Below, in pieces: positions 14,340 to 23,410 of a DNA stretch of 30,192 bases; positions within the stretch are counted from its first letter, which is position 1, and each line of letters begins with the position of its first letter. This DNA comes from a virus: positions 1-30,192 of IMG/VR virus record IMGVR_UViG_3300035698_005094. One strand, 5' to 3'. The translations under genes and the position numbers were made by a program. Below the pieces are notes generated by a model, which had not been told where the DNA came from, ran no database searches, and saw only the letters and a program-made list of their open reading frames with translations.

Positions 14340-16048
14340 TATTAACGTTTGGAGTACACGAAGCAAGGCAAATTGATTTTATTGTAGCAGGAACATTAGA
14401 CGAAGTAGGAAACCCGAATGCATTCGGGTATGCTTATTTTTACGAACCTTCAGATTCATCTACATTAAAAGATGTATATGATGATGGAAATAAATCAAAC
14501 GTATTAGCTAACCCTGTTTTATTAAATAATAGAGGACAAGCAACTATCTTTGCTGATGGTACTTATCTTATTGAGATTCGTGATAGATCTGATTCAAAAA
14601 TAGATGATTATGATTTATTCATATATGAATCTATACAAAAATTTGGTGGGATATATATAGACGTAAAAGAAACATATGGAACTGATACATCTGCAATGAC
14701 TAACGCTATAGCAGCGGTAGATCCAGATCTAAGCTATACGTATTTATTCACTACTGGAAACTATACTTTTTCAGCTGATTTAGTATGGCCAGAGAATGTA
14801 ACTATAAAAATGATTCGTGGTGCACAATGGGATGTAAGCGTAGGGAATCAAGTAATCATATCTGGTGATTTAGAAGCTGGTCAGTATGAGGTTTTTGTTG
14901 GTGCTGGTGAAGTTATCCCAGTATCTTGTAATAATATTATTCAATATAATATTTGGGGTGATAACCTTGATACTGATATTGCTATTAAAAAAGATGCTAT
15001 ATTTTATGAATCAGTAACTATTAATAATTTATATGCACCTACATTAAACTTTAATTATGCATCTATTAATACTGCTGTAATCAACAATGCAGATGTTCAA
15101 AATATAACTGTTAATACATTATCGGTTACAACTAACTATACTAAAATAATCATATTCAATGAGTTTTTAGACGTAGGTAATGGATCTGATGGTGCTTATG
15201 TTATTACAACAAATACCCAAGTAACTTTAGATGGAGAATATCAATATACTAATTTAACAATTGATACTACTTCAACATTAAACGTAGGAACTAAAGGGTG
15301 GTTGGTTTTAAGAGTTAATGAAACATTAACTATATCAGGTAATATCATAGGTGACGGCAAAGGATCTTCTGGAGGTATTGGTGGTGGTGGTGGAGGTGAC
15401 GGTGGTGACGGTGGTGACGGAAACTATTTTGCAGCTACTGGAGGCGGAGCAGGATCTGGCGGTAAAGATGGAACATCTAGCCCCAGTACTGGTGCTGGTG
15501 GTAATAGTGGGAGAGTATTAGGAAATTCATATAATACTTTTAATAAATCGGCTGCAGCTGGTGGAGTTGGCGAAACTGTAAGGGATAACTATGGTAATCC
15601 CGGAACTAATGGAGTATCAGCAAATTATACACTAAGAGAAGTATTGCATTTAATTAAAAACGGATATGTAGCTATAGGTTCAGCTGGTGGTGGAAGTTCA
15701 CGAGGACTAGATGATAGTTCTTATGACGCTGTATCTGTACATGGTGGTAATGGTGGTGGTGGAATACTAATATCTGCTAAAAACATTATAATAAATGGAA
15801 CTCCTGTAATTAGCTCTAAAGGCATAGATGGACTAAATGGTGGACATGATGGTAATGGTGGTGGTGGTGGAGGTTCAGGTGCTGGTGCTGGTGGATCTAT
15901 TATTATTCAATATAATAATCTTACTGGTGCATTTCCTACCCTAACAGTTACTGGTGGAGACGGAGGTGGTGGTGGTGGAGGTAATAGACCAGGCGGTGCT
16001 GGTGGAGACGGTGGAGACGGATTCTCTGCTTCTATAGAATATAATTAG
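14270..16048 (+). CDS. Glycine-rich tail fibre / tailspike adhesin
   Basis: A 592-aa protein with SD AAGGAGGG before ATG 14270, inside the end of the adaptor gene. A hydrophobic stretch lies at 15-28. Residues about 38-120 are a widespread fibre head domain (GTLDEVGNPNAFGYAYFYEP ... NPVLLNNRGQATIFADGTYLIEIRD) that attaches fibres to the particle. Residues about 130-350 are repetitive beta-strand sequence like a beta-helix. Residues about 355-590 hold several Gly-rich clusters (runs of G with D and S) as in adhesin tips built from polyglycine-II helices. It is the likely receptor-binding protein. The Gly clusters are encoded by GGT/GGA repeats, which favours recombination-driven change. Confidence 0.8.
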   Translation: MYWRKLFRKLPRIWQLSIISTTLILTFGVHEARQIDFIVAGTLDEVGNPNAFGYAYFYEPSDSSTLKDVYDDGNKSNVLANPVLLNNRGQATIFADGTYLIEIRDRSDSKIDDYDLFIYESIQKFGGIYIDVKETYGTDTSAMTNAIAAVDPDLSYTYLFTTGNYTFSADLVWPENVTIKMIRGAQWDVSVGNQVIISGDLEAGQYEVFVGAGEVIPVSCNNIIQYNIWGDNLDTDIAIKKDAIFYESVTINNLYAPTLNFNYASINTAVINNADVQNITVNTLSVTTNYTKIIIFNEFLDVGNGSDGAYVITTNTQVTLDGEYQYTNLTIDTTSTLNVGTKGWLVLRVNETLTISGNIIGDGKGSSGGIGGGGGGDGGDGGDGNYFAATGGGAGSGGKDGTSSPSTGAGGNSGRVLGNSYNTFNKSAAAGGVGETVRDNYGNPGTNGVSANYTLREVLHLIKNGYVAIGSAGGGSSRGLDDSSYDAVSVHGGNGGGGILISAKNIIINGTPVISSKGIDGLNGGHDGNGGGGGGSGAGAGGSIIIQYNNLTGAFPTLTVTGGDGGGGGGGNRPGGAGGDGGDGFSASIEYN

Positions 16049-16056
16049 GAGAAATA

Positions 16057-17541
16057 ATGTCAAATATAGCTTTACCAATAGATAGACCCAACAGAAATGT
16101 AGACTATACTAGTCTTACTAATAGTTTAGAGCTATTACAGGATTGTGTTGCTGAAATTGTTGATGGTACATTATCTGTTAGTCAAAGACCTGGGCTATCT
16201 TTATTTCTTGATTTAGGAACTGATAAACCTATTGATGGCCTACATTGGAGTGATAAACTAAAAAACGTTACTGCTGTATCTGGTTCAGGTGTTTATAACA
16301 TAACTAATAAGAATGCGTCTGTTAGTACTATTTCAGCAATTGGGATGCAAACTGATAGAAAGGTTTCTTTTTCAGAAAATTTTATAGGAGCAATCCCTTA
16401 TGTTTTTATGGCTAATGGTGGAAGAATTAAATATACTGAAGGTTCAACATTAGATACTGTTAGTGGAACTAATGCCCCAGAGAAAGCTACTAGCATTGGA
16501 AATTTAGATACATACCTAGTTACTAATTCATTAGATGATGGATTTAAAAATTCTTTTAAATATTCAGTACCTAATAATCCTATTGATTTTTCTAGTTCAG
16601 GATCTGGATCTTATGATGCAGAGTTCTCTACTGATGATATCGAGAATCTTTTTATAACTAAAAGAAGATTGTATTTAATGGGTAAAAACAGCATAGAGCC
16701 ATGGTATAACCAAGGTAAAGGTGGAGATCCATTTGCTAGGATTGGCACAGCTGCTTTTATAGATAGTGGAGTATTCTCACCTTATGCATCTACTCTAATA
16801 GATAAATTAAACGGTGAAGGTAAGGTAATAGCTTATCTCAATTCAGATAGACAGATTGCCATTATTGAAGGTGGTAATACTAGAATAATATCAGAGCCAT
16901 ATAATAAGGTCCTGCAAGACATAGAATTTGCTGATGATGCTATTATAGAAAGTATAAAAATAGGAGGGAAGTCATTTCTTCTTATAGTATTCAAAAATGC
17001 CCAAAAAACGTATGCTTATGATTTTGAACTCAATATATGGTCAGAATGGTCAGAATGGGAAAATAACGATTATAAAGCATTCAGAGGGCTTGTTTATACT
17101 TATGCGAAGGATTGGAATCTACATTTAATAGGAGATAGGTTTACTGGAAAGATCTATAAACTTGATATGGATGTCTTTGATGATGATGGAAATACTATTA
17201 GAGCATTGATCAGGACAGGGCTTTTAAACTTTGGCAATGATGCTGATGTTAAATTAAGCAAAGGATTGACTATAAGGATTAAAAGAGGCGTAGGGCTTAG
17301 TACAAATAAATATAAAGCTGGAGTTCTTAGATTAAGAAAAAGGGATAATGGTAACTTAAAATGGGGCAATTGGCATAATGTAGGTCTAGGTGCTGTAGGT
17401 AATACTAATACTAGAAGAACTATCATGCGTGGTAGAGGTGGTCTTTTCTTTAACAGACAATATGAAATTGTAATGGCCGATAAGACAAGGTTGACGCTTT
17501 CGGGAGCTTGGGAAAACTTAAAATCTAGGGAGACAGGCTAA
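16057..17541 (+). CDS. P22 gp10-like tail hub / DNA stabilisation protein
   Basis: A 494-aa protein, close to the usual size of the P22 gp10 family (about 470). The start LPIDRPNRNVDYTSLTNSLELLQDCVAEIV and SVSQRPGLSLFLDLG, and the repeated blade-like segments (KVIAYLNSDRQIAIIEGG, WSEWSEWENNDYKAFRGLVY, LHLIGDRFTGKIYKLD, LSGAWENLKSRETG) are typical of this beta-propeller hub. It closes the tail channel and retains packaged DNA. It follows the adaptor and fibre genes, consistent with tail assembly. Confidence 0.8.
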   Translation: MSNIALPIDRPNRNVDYTSLTNSLELLQDCVAEIVDGTLSVSQRPGLSLFLDLGTDKPIDGLHWSDKLKNVTAVSGSGVYNITNKNASVSTISAIGMQTDRKVSFSENFIGAIPYVFMANGGRIKYTEGSTLDTVSGTNAPEKATSIGNLDTYLVTNSLDDGFKNSFKYSVPNNPIDFSSSGSGSYDAEFSTDDIENLFITKRRLYLMGKNSIEPWYNQGKGGDPFARIGTAAFIDSGVFSPYASTLIDKLNGEGKVIAYLNSDRQIAIIEGGNTRIISEPYNKVLQDIEFADDAIIESIKIGGKSFLLIVFKNAQKTYAYDFELNIWSEWSEWENNDYKAFRGLVYTYAKDWNLHLIGDRFTGKIYKLDMDVFDDDGNTIRALIRTGLLNFGNDADVKLSKGLTIRIKRGVGLSTNKYKAGVLRLRKRDNGNLKWGNWHNVGLGAVGNTNTRRTIMRGRGGLFFNRQYEIVMADKTRLTLSGAWENLKSRETG

Positions 17542-17696
17542 TGGTAATTATAAGAGATTCTATTTCAAAAGAAACTACAGATGATGCTACCGATTTACCT
17601 ACAGCTATTACGCTTATTAATGCTTTAAAAGAAAAGGTTAATGATCTTATAGAAAACTATAATTTTAATATGGATGAATTAAGGGAAAATCAATGA
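17541..17696 (+). CDS. Small conserved-type phage protein, 51 aa
   Basis: ATG 17541 overlaps the TAA of the tail-hub gene and its TGA overlaps the next ATG. The product begins MVIIRDSISKE and contains LPTAITLINALKEKVNDLIENYN, a helix with heptad spacing. Small proteins with a LIN-LK-KVNELI pattern recur next to tail genes of podoviruses; that is from memory and unverified. It might be a trimeric tail-tip component. Function unproven. Confidence 0.55.
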   Translation: MVIIRDSISKETTDDATDLPTAITLINALKEKVNDLIENYNFNMDELRENQ

Positions 17697-18136
17697 TAAG
17701 GGAAATTAATATACAAGATATAAATAGCTGTATGCTTGAATTAGAGCAATATAGTAAAGAAGCAAAAGGTAATACTTGGAATTATAAAAATGCTAGAACA
17801 TCATTAGAAAATTTTATTCATAGTAAAGAAACTTTAGCTGTTATGTATGAAGAATTTAATAAAGTATTAGGCATAGGTATTATGAGCATTGTTCCTTCTA
17901 TCATGAATTATAATTATAAAATTGCGGTTGAGGTAGTTTTCCATAGTAAGATTAATATGTCTAAGATAAAAAGGTATAGAGTTTTGATGAGTATATTTGA
18001 AGCAATTGAATCTTGGTGTTTATCTAATAAAGTAAATAAAATATTATTCGGAGTAAATACTGATAATACAATATTAAGATTCTTAACTAAAAATGGATAT
18101 AGCATAAGTGAATTAACAATGGTCAAGGAGGTATAG
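17693..18136 (+). CDS. GNAT-family acetyltransferase
   Basis: A 147-aa protein with a GNAT layout: N-terminal IREINIQDINSCMLELEQYS, central strand VLGIGIMSIVPSI, VEVVFHSKINMSKIKRYRVLMSIFEAIESWC where the acetyl-CoA loop should be, and VNKILFGVNTDNTILRFLTKNGY as the last motif (a typical N..A..fyeknGF ending). The canonical Q/RxxGxG/A loop is degenerate (KIKRYRVL), so activity is uncertain. GNAT genes occur in the tail region of several P22-like phages. The target could be a tail or host protein. It overlaps upstream by 4 nt and is followed after one base by the next gene. Confidence 0.7.
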   Translation: MIREINIQDINSCMLELEQYSKEAKGNTWNYKNARTSLENFIHSKETLAVMYEEFNKVLGIGIMSIVPSIMNYNYKIAVEVVFHSKINMSKIKRYRVLMSIFEAIESWCLSNKVNKILFGVNTDNTILRFLTKNGYSISELTMVKEV

Positions 18137-18137
18137 A

Positions 18138-18809
18138 ATGGGATTAGATCCAGCAACACTAGCATTAATGGTCGCAGGTAAAGCGATAGAGGGTATATCT
18201 ACAGCTTCAGCAGCACAAACACAAGCTGAAGCATCTAAAAGATCTACAGAGTCAATAACTGGGGCATTTGATGATGCAGCAAAGGGAATAACAGATGCTA
18301 AAACAGAAGCTGTTAATATGTTTCAGCCATTTGTAGGAGCAGGTGAGCAATCTTTAGATAAATATCTACAAGCTATTACTCCAGGTGGAGAATTTAACTT
18401 TGAGGATTCTCCTGTATATAATGCAAGAAAAGATGTTTTAACAAGGGATGTTGGAGCAGCAGCTTCAGCAGCTGGCAAAGGAAGATCCGAAACTCAATTG
18501 CAAAATATTCTAGCACCTTCATTATTACAATTAGGTGCCGATGAGTCGCAAAGAGAATTAGAAAGATTAATGCCTTTACTTAACTTAGGATTTCAGGCAA
18601 CGTCTGGATCAGCTGGTGCGAGTAGTTCAGCTGGTGCTAACTTAGCTAATTTATCTGTTAATAAAGGACAAGCAATAGGTCAGGGATCACAAGATGTCGG
18701 AGCTATAAATGCTGGCAAAGATATTGGATTAGGTGGTTTATTATCACAAGGAATAGGTGATGTCCAAACCATGGCAATGTTAAAGAAATTTATGGATAAT
18801 TCTAAATAG
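18138..18809 (+). CDS. P22 gp7-like DNA ejection protein
   Basis: A 223-aa Ala/Gly/Ser-rich helical protein. MFQPFVGAGEQSLDKYLQ, FNFEDSPVYNARKDVLTRD, AAASAAGKGRSETQLQN and LGADESQRELERLMPLLNLGFQA are recognisable as the order of motifs in the gp7-type internal proteins that are ejected into the host. The N-terminal hydrophobic segment (ATLALMVAGKAIEG) may insert in a membrane. It is the first of three ejection-type genes in a row, the same number as in P22 (gp7, gp20, gp16). Confidence 0.75.
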   Translation: MGLDPATLALMVAGKAIEGISTASAAQTQAEASKRSTESITGAFDDAAKGITDAKTEAVNMFQPFVGAGEQSLDKYLQAITPGGEFNFEDSPVYNARKDVLTRDVGAAASAAGKGRSETQLQNILAPSLLQLGADESQRELERLMPLLNLGFQATSGSAGASSSAGANLANLSVNKGQAIGQGSQDVGAINAGKDIGLGGLLSQGIGDVQTMAMLKKFMDNSK

Positions 18810-18821
18810 GAGGATGAAATA

Positions 18822-19850
18822 ATGGCAGTACCAAAACCAGTTCAATTCGGACAACCAGTAGATATAGGAGCAAAGATAAAAGATGCTGCTAATATTGCAT
18901 ATACCCAAGCATTAATGACAAACATGAAAGCTAGTAGAGAACTAGATAATTCTAAGAAGATAGAAGCTGCTGCAAAACAAGCTACAGCAAAAGAGAATAA
19001 TGATATTAATATATTTATGGGTACTAGAAGATCAATGTATGATCAAATGTTAAAGGACCCTAATTTTACACAAGCTCAAATAGATAAAGAAGTTACAGCT
19101 GATAAAGCTAGAATATTAAATATGGCACCTACACAGGGGAAACTTTATCAAAACATGAGATTTATTAAGTCTTCTAAAGGTGTTTCGGTAGAAAATATCC
19201 TTGATGTAACTAATGATAATATTAATGAAATCAATAAATTTATGGGTGATGCTAAGATAGGTGATGCTGTTAAACAAGAAACCGATTCATTTGGTAATGT
19301 TAAATATACAGATCTATCATTAACTCCTAAAGAAAAGTTACAACAAGGCAAAGATTTCACACCATCTAATGTTATATCAATGTATAGAATTATAGCTGAT
19401 GAAGGGTTCCAAGGAGAAGAATTAATAACAGAAACTTTTGATAGATTAAAAAACTTAAATCCTAATACTAATTGGGATGTAGATAGATTAAGAGAAATAG
19501 ATCCTGATAACCCACCTGATGATGGAACTACACCACCTCCTGAAAATATTGGAGGAATAGACATAGAAGCATTAAAGTCAGAGATAAGTTCATATACAAG
19601 CAAAGAAGAAGCATTAGCAGACCTAGAAGCTTTTAAGGATCAAATAGGAGAAGCAAATGCTGAAATATTAAGAGATGAAATAGATAAGAAATTCAATGTA
19701 AGCATCCCTAATAAAGTGCTTAGTAGCATAAAAACTACAGCAAATAATGTAGGTGATGCGGTTGGAAATACTGCTGGTGAGGTTGGGAAATCTATAAGAA
19801 ATGCTATAAATCTACTTGAAAAATTAAGTGCCGAAAATGATATATTATAG
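18822..19850 (+). CDS. Probable ejection (internal virion) protein, gp20 position
   Basis: A 342-aa, helical, Ala/Lys/Asn-rich protein with no clear motif besides a Pro-rich hinge (DPDNPPDDGTTPPPENIGG, about 225-243) separating N- and C-terminal helical halves. Preceded by AGGAGG. Role is inferred from position between gp7-like and the large ejection protein and from the composition usual for such proteins. C-terminal TTANNVGDAVGNTAGEVG resembles amphipathic membrane-active helices. Confidence 0.6.
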   Translation: MAVPKPVQFGQPVDIGAKIKDAANIAYTQALMTNMKASRELDNSKKIEAAAKQATAKENNDINIFMGTRRSMYDQMLKDPNFTQAQIDKEVTADKARILNMAPTQGKLYQNMRFIKSSKGVSVENILDVTNDNINEINKFMGDAKIGDAVKQETDSFGNVKYTDLSLTPKEKLQQGKDFTPSNVISMYRIIADEGFQGEELITETFDRLKNLNPNTNWDVDRLREIDPDNPPDDGTTPPPENIGGIDIEALKSEISSYTSKEEALADLEAFKDQIGEANAEILRDEIDKKFNVSIPNKVLSSIKTTANNVGDAVGNTAGEVGKSIRNAINLLEKLSAENDIL

Positions 19851-19859
19851 GAGTAAAAA

Positions 19860-22799
19860 ATGGCATTTGGAGATATCTTAACTCAAACTCAAACACAACA
19901 ACCTGAAACTAAAGTGACAGGTTTTGGCAGTGTACTATCGAAACAACCTAAACCAACAGAGACTAATGTTAATAAAGGGTTTGCTAAAGTTGTTAATCAA
20001 GGTGAAGAAGAAAAAGCAAACAAGAAACAAAATTTACTATTCAAAGTTTTAGATGATATAAATAGACCACAATATGCAGTTGCAAATGCGATACACGATG
20101 CATTTGATGGTGGAGATTTCAACCTAGGGAAAAGTCTTTGGGAAGGCCTATCATTAAAAGAAAAAAAATCAGTTGGTGATACTTTAAGATTATACATAAA
20201 ACCTAAATCTACTGTTGGCAAAATAGCTTTAGGTGTCGCTGGATTTGCTGGTGATGTATTAACGGATCCATTAACATATTTAGGCGTTGGATTAGTAGAT
20301 GATGCTGCAAAGGCAGTTGGTAAATTATCAAAATTAGGTAAAGCTAAGTGGGTTAAGAATCTTGGATGGATTGATAACGGAGGTAGAAAGTTAGAGCAAT
20401 TTTCTCATTTAGATAAGTTCGGTAAAGTATTAAAAGGATCATCAGAAGAAGGAATAATAAAAGCACAAAGGTTGGTAGGAAAAAAACCTGCAGGTGCTAA
20501 ATTTACATTTGGTGGTAGACCTACCCCGATATCAGCTGAACCTTTAGTAAAAGGAATAGAAAAAGCTGGTATGGCCATAAGAGAAGATATCCCTGTATTA
20601 TCGAATATGATTAATAAATTACAAACTGTATCAACTAAATTAAGACCAAAAGGTGTTGATCCTGTAACTTGGAAGAAATTTCTAATAGCTAAAGAAACTG
20701 CTTCTAATATAGAAAAAACTATAAAAGGTGACTCAATTGAAAAAGCAGTAGAGTTAGGCAAGATGATTAAAAAACAAGGGTTAACTACTGAACAAGTAGC
20801 TAACATTACAAATCAGATAGAAAGTGGTGTTAAAGAGGGATTAGGTAGTGTAGGAGAGCAAGCTGTTGAGTTTACTGGTAAGTTAAAGAATATATATAAA
20901 GAAGTTGGAGAAACTGGAAAGAAATTAATTGATGAAGAAGGATATGAATATCTCCCCCATTTACTAAATGCTCAAAAAAAGAAAGCTTTAGGATTAGGAT
21001 CTAGAAAGTTCACTACTAAATCTGCTGCAGATATACAAAGACAAATCGTTAAATATTCAGATGGAGTTGATGATTTTGTACTTAATAAGCGAACTGGTGC
21101 TTTATTCAAAAAAGGTGAAATAGTTGATTATTTTGATAAAAAACAAATCGGTGATATCTCCTCTGAATTAAAACAAGCCACTATAAGAGAGATCAATGAA
21201 GCTGTTGGCGAAGAAGTATTTTCTACAAACTTACCTAAATTAGTTGCTACTCAAGGATTACGTACTGCAAAAGTAGTTGGTGGAGATGAACTATTCAAGA
21301 GATCAAAGCCTTTAGGATTAAGCAAAGAAGCTGCTTTAAAATCAAGCAAACAAGTTGGTACTGATTTAGTAGAAAGCACAGCCCCGGAACTAAAAGGATT
21401 ATACTTTGATACTGATATAGCAAAGCATATAGATGAAACATATAAGAAATTAACTAACGTAGATGAGATAAATAAGTTTGTAAAAACATATGATAAGATC
21501 CAAAATGCTTGGAAAACTACAGCTACTTTCTGGAATATCCCATTTCATACAAGAAACTCAATTTCTAACGTATGGCAAAATAGTTTAGCTGGTGTTAATA
21601 ATCCAGCTGATTATGCTAGAGCAACTAATATCCAAAAGACTATGATCTTAGGCAAAAAGTTAAATGCTGCAGATAAGCAAATACTTGATGAATTTAAAAA
21701 ACAAGGTTTGGCTAATACTGGATGGCTACATGGAGATATGTCTAGAAACTTAGATGATGAAATTATGGGCATGTTCGATTCTCTAAAACAAGCTGAATCA
21801 ATTAAAGGTAAAGCTATAGAGGCTGGTAAACTTCCATTTAAGGCTTTAAATAAAGCAAGTGGATTCGTGGGTAATGGAGTAGAAAACAATGCTAAATTAG
21901 CCCATTTCATAGCTAAGAAGAAAGCAGGATTATCTTCATTTGATGCTGGTACAAGTGTTAAAAAATACCTATTTGATTATCAAGATCTAACGAGATCTGA
22001 AAAAGAGATCTTAAAAAGAGTAATGCCATTTTATACTTTTACCAGGAAGAACGTTCCATTACAACTCGAGGCACTTCTAAAGACTCCATCAAGACAAACA
22101 AAGATTTTGAAGTTTAAAAATAATGTAGAGGTTATGGCTGGTGGTGATGATATAAATGAAATACTACCTGAATGGTTAAAAGATTCTGCACCAGTATATG
22201 TTGGGACCAGTAAAGACGGTAAGAAAAGGTATATTAAGCTAGAAGGATTCTTGCCAGTTGCGGATCTAAATAAACTTTCGGATCCAGCTAAAGAAATGTT
22301 AAATACAGTTTCGCCATTATTAAAAGCCCCAGTTGAACAAGCACTAAATTATAACTTCTTTTTTGGTCAACCTTTAACTAAACAAAAAGGCGTTAAGGGA
22401 TTTACTGGTTATGGGGAACGTGATTTTATGAATACTAGGATCCCCGGAAGATTAGAACATTTAGCAAGAATGTTTAGGCCATTATCAGAAGTTAATAAAA
22501 TACTAGGTAGAAAATATAAACATAAGAGTGGTCTTAATAAAGCATCCAATATGTTGTTAGGTAATAAGATCTATGAGTTTGATACAAGAAGATTAATGAA
22601 AACATTTAACAGATTAACCGAACAAGAAGCAACTGATTTAAAGTCTCAAATAGGTATACTTAGAAGAGAAATAAGACAAGAACCTAAGATGAAACAAGAA
22701 AATCTAGTATTAATAAATAAACTATTTATAAAACTTAAAAAATCACAAAGAAAAGCAACTAGCGTGAAACAAGAAACTAGAAAATCACTTAGAAATTAG
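19860..22799 (+). CDS. Large ejection / internal virion protein, 979 aa
   Basis: The longest gene here. The N-terminus has short repeats (QTQTQQ) and a hydrophobic/amphipathic region (IALGVAGFAGDVLTDPLTYLG, about 122-142). The body is Lys-rich and helical. Residues about 690-760 carry the pattern ENNAKLAHFIAKKKAG, YLFDYQDLTRSEKEILKRV, MPFYTFTRKNVPLQLEALL, well known from very large phage and polyvalent proteins. It occupies the gp16 position and should enter the cell to help DNA cross the envelope. No transglycosylase motif is evident. Very high coding density and SD AGGAG before ATG 19860. Confidence 0.7.
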   Translation: MAFGDILTQTQTQQPETKVTGFGSVLSKQPKPTETNVNKGFAKVVNQGEEEKANKKQNLLFKVLDDINRPQYAVANAIHDAFDGGDFNLGKSLWEGLSLKEKKSVGDTLRLYIKPKSTVGKIALGVAGFAGDVLTDPLTYLGVGLVDDAAKAVGKLSKLGKAKWVKNLGWIDNGGRKLEQFSHLDKFGKVLKGSSEEGIIKAQRLVGKKPAGAKFTFGGRPTPISAEPLVKGIEKAGMAIREDIPVLSNMINKLQTVSTKLRPKGVDPVTWKKFLIAKETASNIEKTIKGDSIEKAVELGKMIKKQGLTTEQVANITNQIESGVKEGLGSVGEQAVEFTGKLKNIYKEVGETGKKLIDEEGYEYLPHLLNAQKKKALGLGSRKFTTKSAADIQRQIVKYSDGVDDFVLNKRTGALFKKGEIVDYFDKKQIGDISSELKQATIREINEAVGEEVFSTNLPKLVATQGLRTAKVVGGDELFKRSKPLGLSKEAALKSSKQVGTDLVESTAPELKGLYFDTDIAKHIDETYKKLTNVDEINKFVKTYDKIQNAWKTTATFWNIPFHTRNSISNVWQNSLAGVNNPADYARATNIQKTMILGKKLNAADKQILDEFKKQGLANTGWLHGDMSRNLDDEIMGMFDSLKQAESIKGKAIEAGKLPFKALNKASGFVGNGVENNAKLAHFIAKKKAGLSSFDAGTSVKKYLFDYQDLTRSEKEILKRVMPFYTFTRKNVPLQLEALLKTPSRQTKILKFKNNVEVMAGGDDINEILPEWLKDSAPVYVGTSKDGKKRYIKLEGFLPVADLNKLSDPAKEMLNTVSPLLKAPVEQALNYNFFFGQPLTKQKGVKGFTGYGERDFMNTRIPGRLEHLARMFRPLSEVNKILGRKYKHKSGLNKASNMLLGNKIYEFDTRRLMKTFNRLTEQEATDLKSQIGILRREIRQEPKMKQENLVLINKLFIKLKKSQRKATSVKQETRKSLRN

Positions 22800-22864
22800 T
22801 AATATAACTAGAAAGGAGTAAAATAGATACTAAAGATAACAAATAAAATAGGAGGAAAGATACA

Positions 22865-23410
22865 ATGTCAACTATATCAAAGAGAAAGACAAGTAACGGA
22901 TTTGGAATTTATCAAGCAGGGGAACTTATCAGTGTTGATAATATGGATTCTGATCAAGCTAATAACTTTATTAAAAACATGGATAGAACAATGTCGAAAG
23001 ATTGGTACAAAGAGTTACAAAAGACTTCTAAAAACAATCAATCTACTGAAGAGGGAAAAGTTAAAAAGGTAGTAGATAGATTACATAAAGAAGAAGCTGA
23101 TGCTAAGAAAGCAGACGCAGAAGCAAAGAAAAGAGCTGATGCTGAAGCTAAAAAGATTGCTGATGCTAAGACTAAAGCAGATAAGGAAAAACTTATAGCT
23201 GCTGAAAAGGTTGCTAATGAAAAGAAAGCAGTTGAAGCTAAAGCTATTGTTGATGCAAAGGCAGTTGAAGCTGCTGCTAAACAGGCTAAAGCTGATGCAG
23301 AATCAAAGAAAAAATCAGTAGCTAGTCAAATACAGGATCCAGTAATAGCGGAGAAAAAAGTAGAAGTTCCTGTTTCTAATCAATCAGAGTCAAATAAAGC
23401 TAATGCCTAA
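22865..23410 (+). CDS. TolA-like Ala/Lys/Glu coiled-coil protein
   Basis: A 181-aa protein. Residues 1-60 are a small polar domain. Residues about 68-155 are a long continuous helix of Ala, Lys, Glu, Asp with repeated AEAKK/DAKK units, as in TolA domain II, then a polar tail. No membrane segment is seen. Its stop overlaps the endolysin start, so it is co-translated with it. It may be a virion rod or an envelope-spanning linker used at lysis. A second orphan AAAGGAG lies upstream at about 22813 without a usable start. Confidence 0.6.
   Translation: MSTISKRKTSNGFGIYQAGELISVDNMDSDQANNFIKNMDRTMSKDWYKELQKTSKNNQSTEEGKVKKVVDRLHKEEADAKKADAEAKKRADAEAKKIADAKTKADKEKLIAAEKVANEKKAVEAKAIVDAKAVEAAAKQAKADAESKKKSVASQIQDPVIAEKKVEVPVSNQSESNKANA

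Noticed and set aside
22800-22864. A small gene after the orphan AAAGGAG at about 22813
   Set aside because: No ATG, GTG or TTG at a usable distance; only an ATA codon follows, so I do not call a gene.
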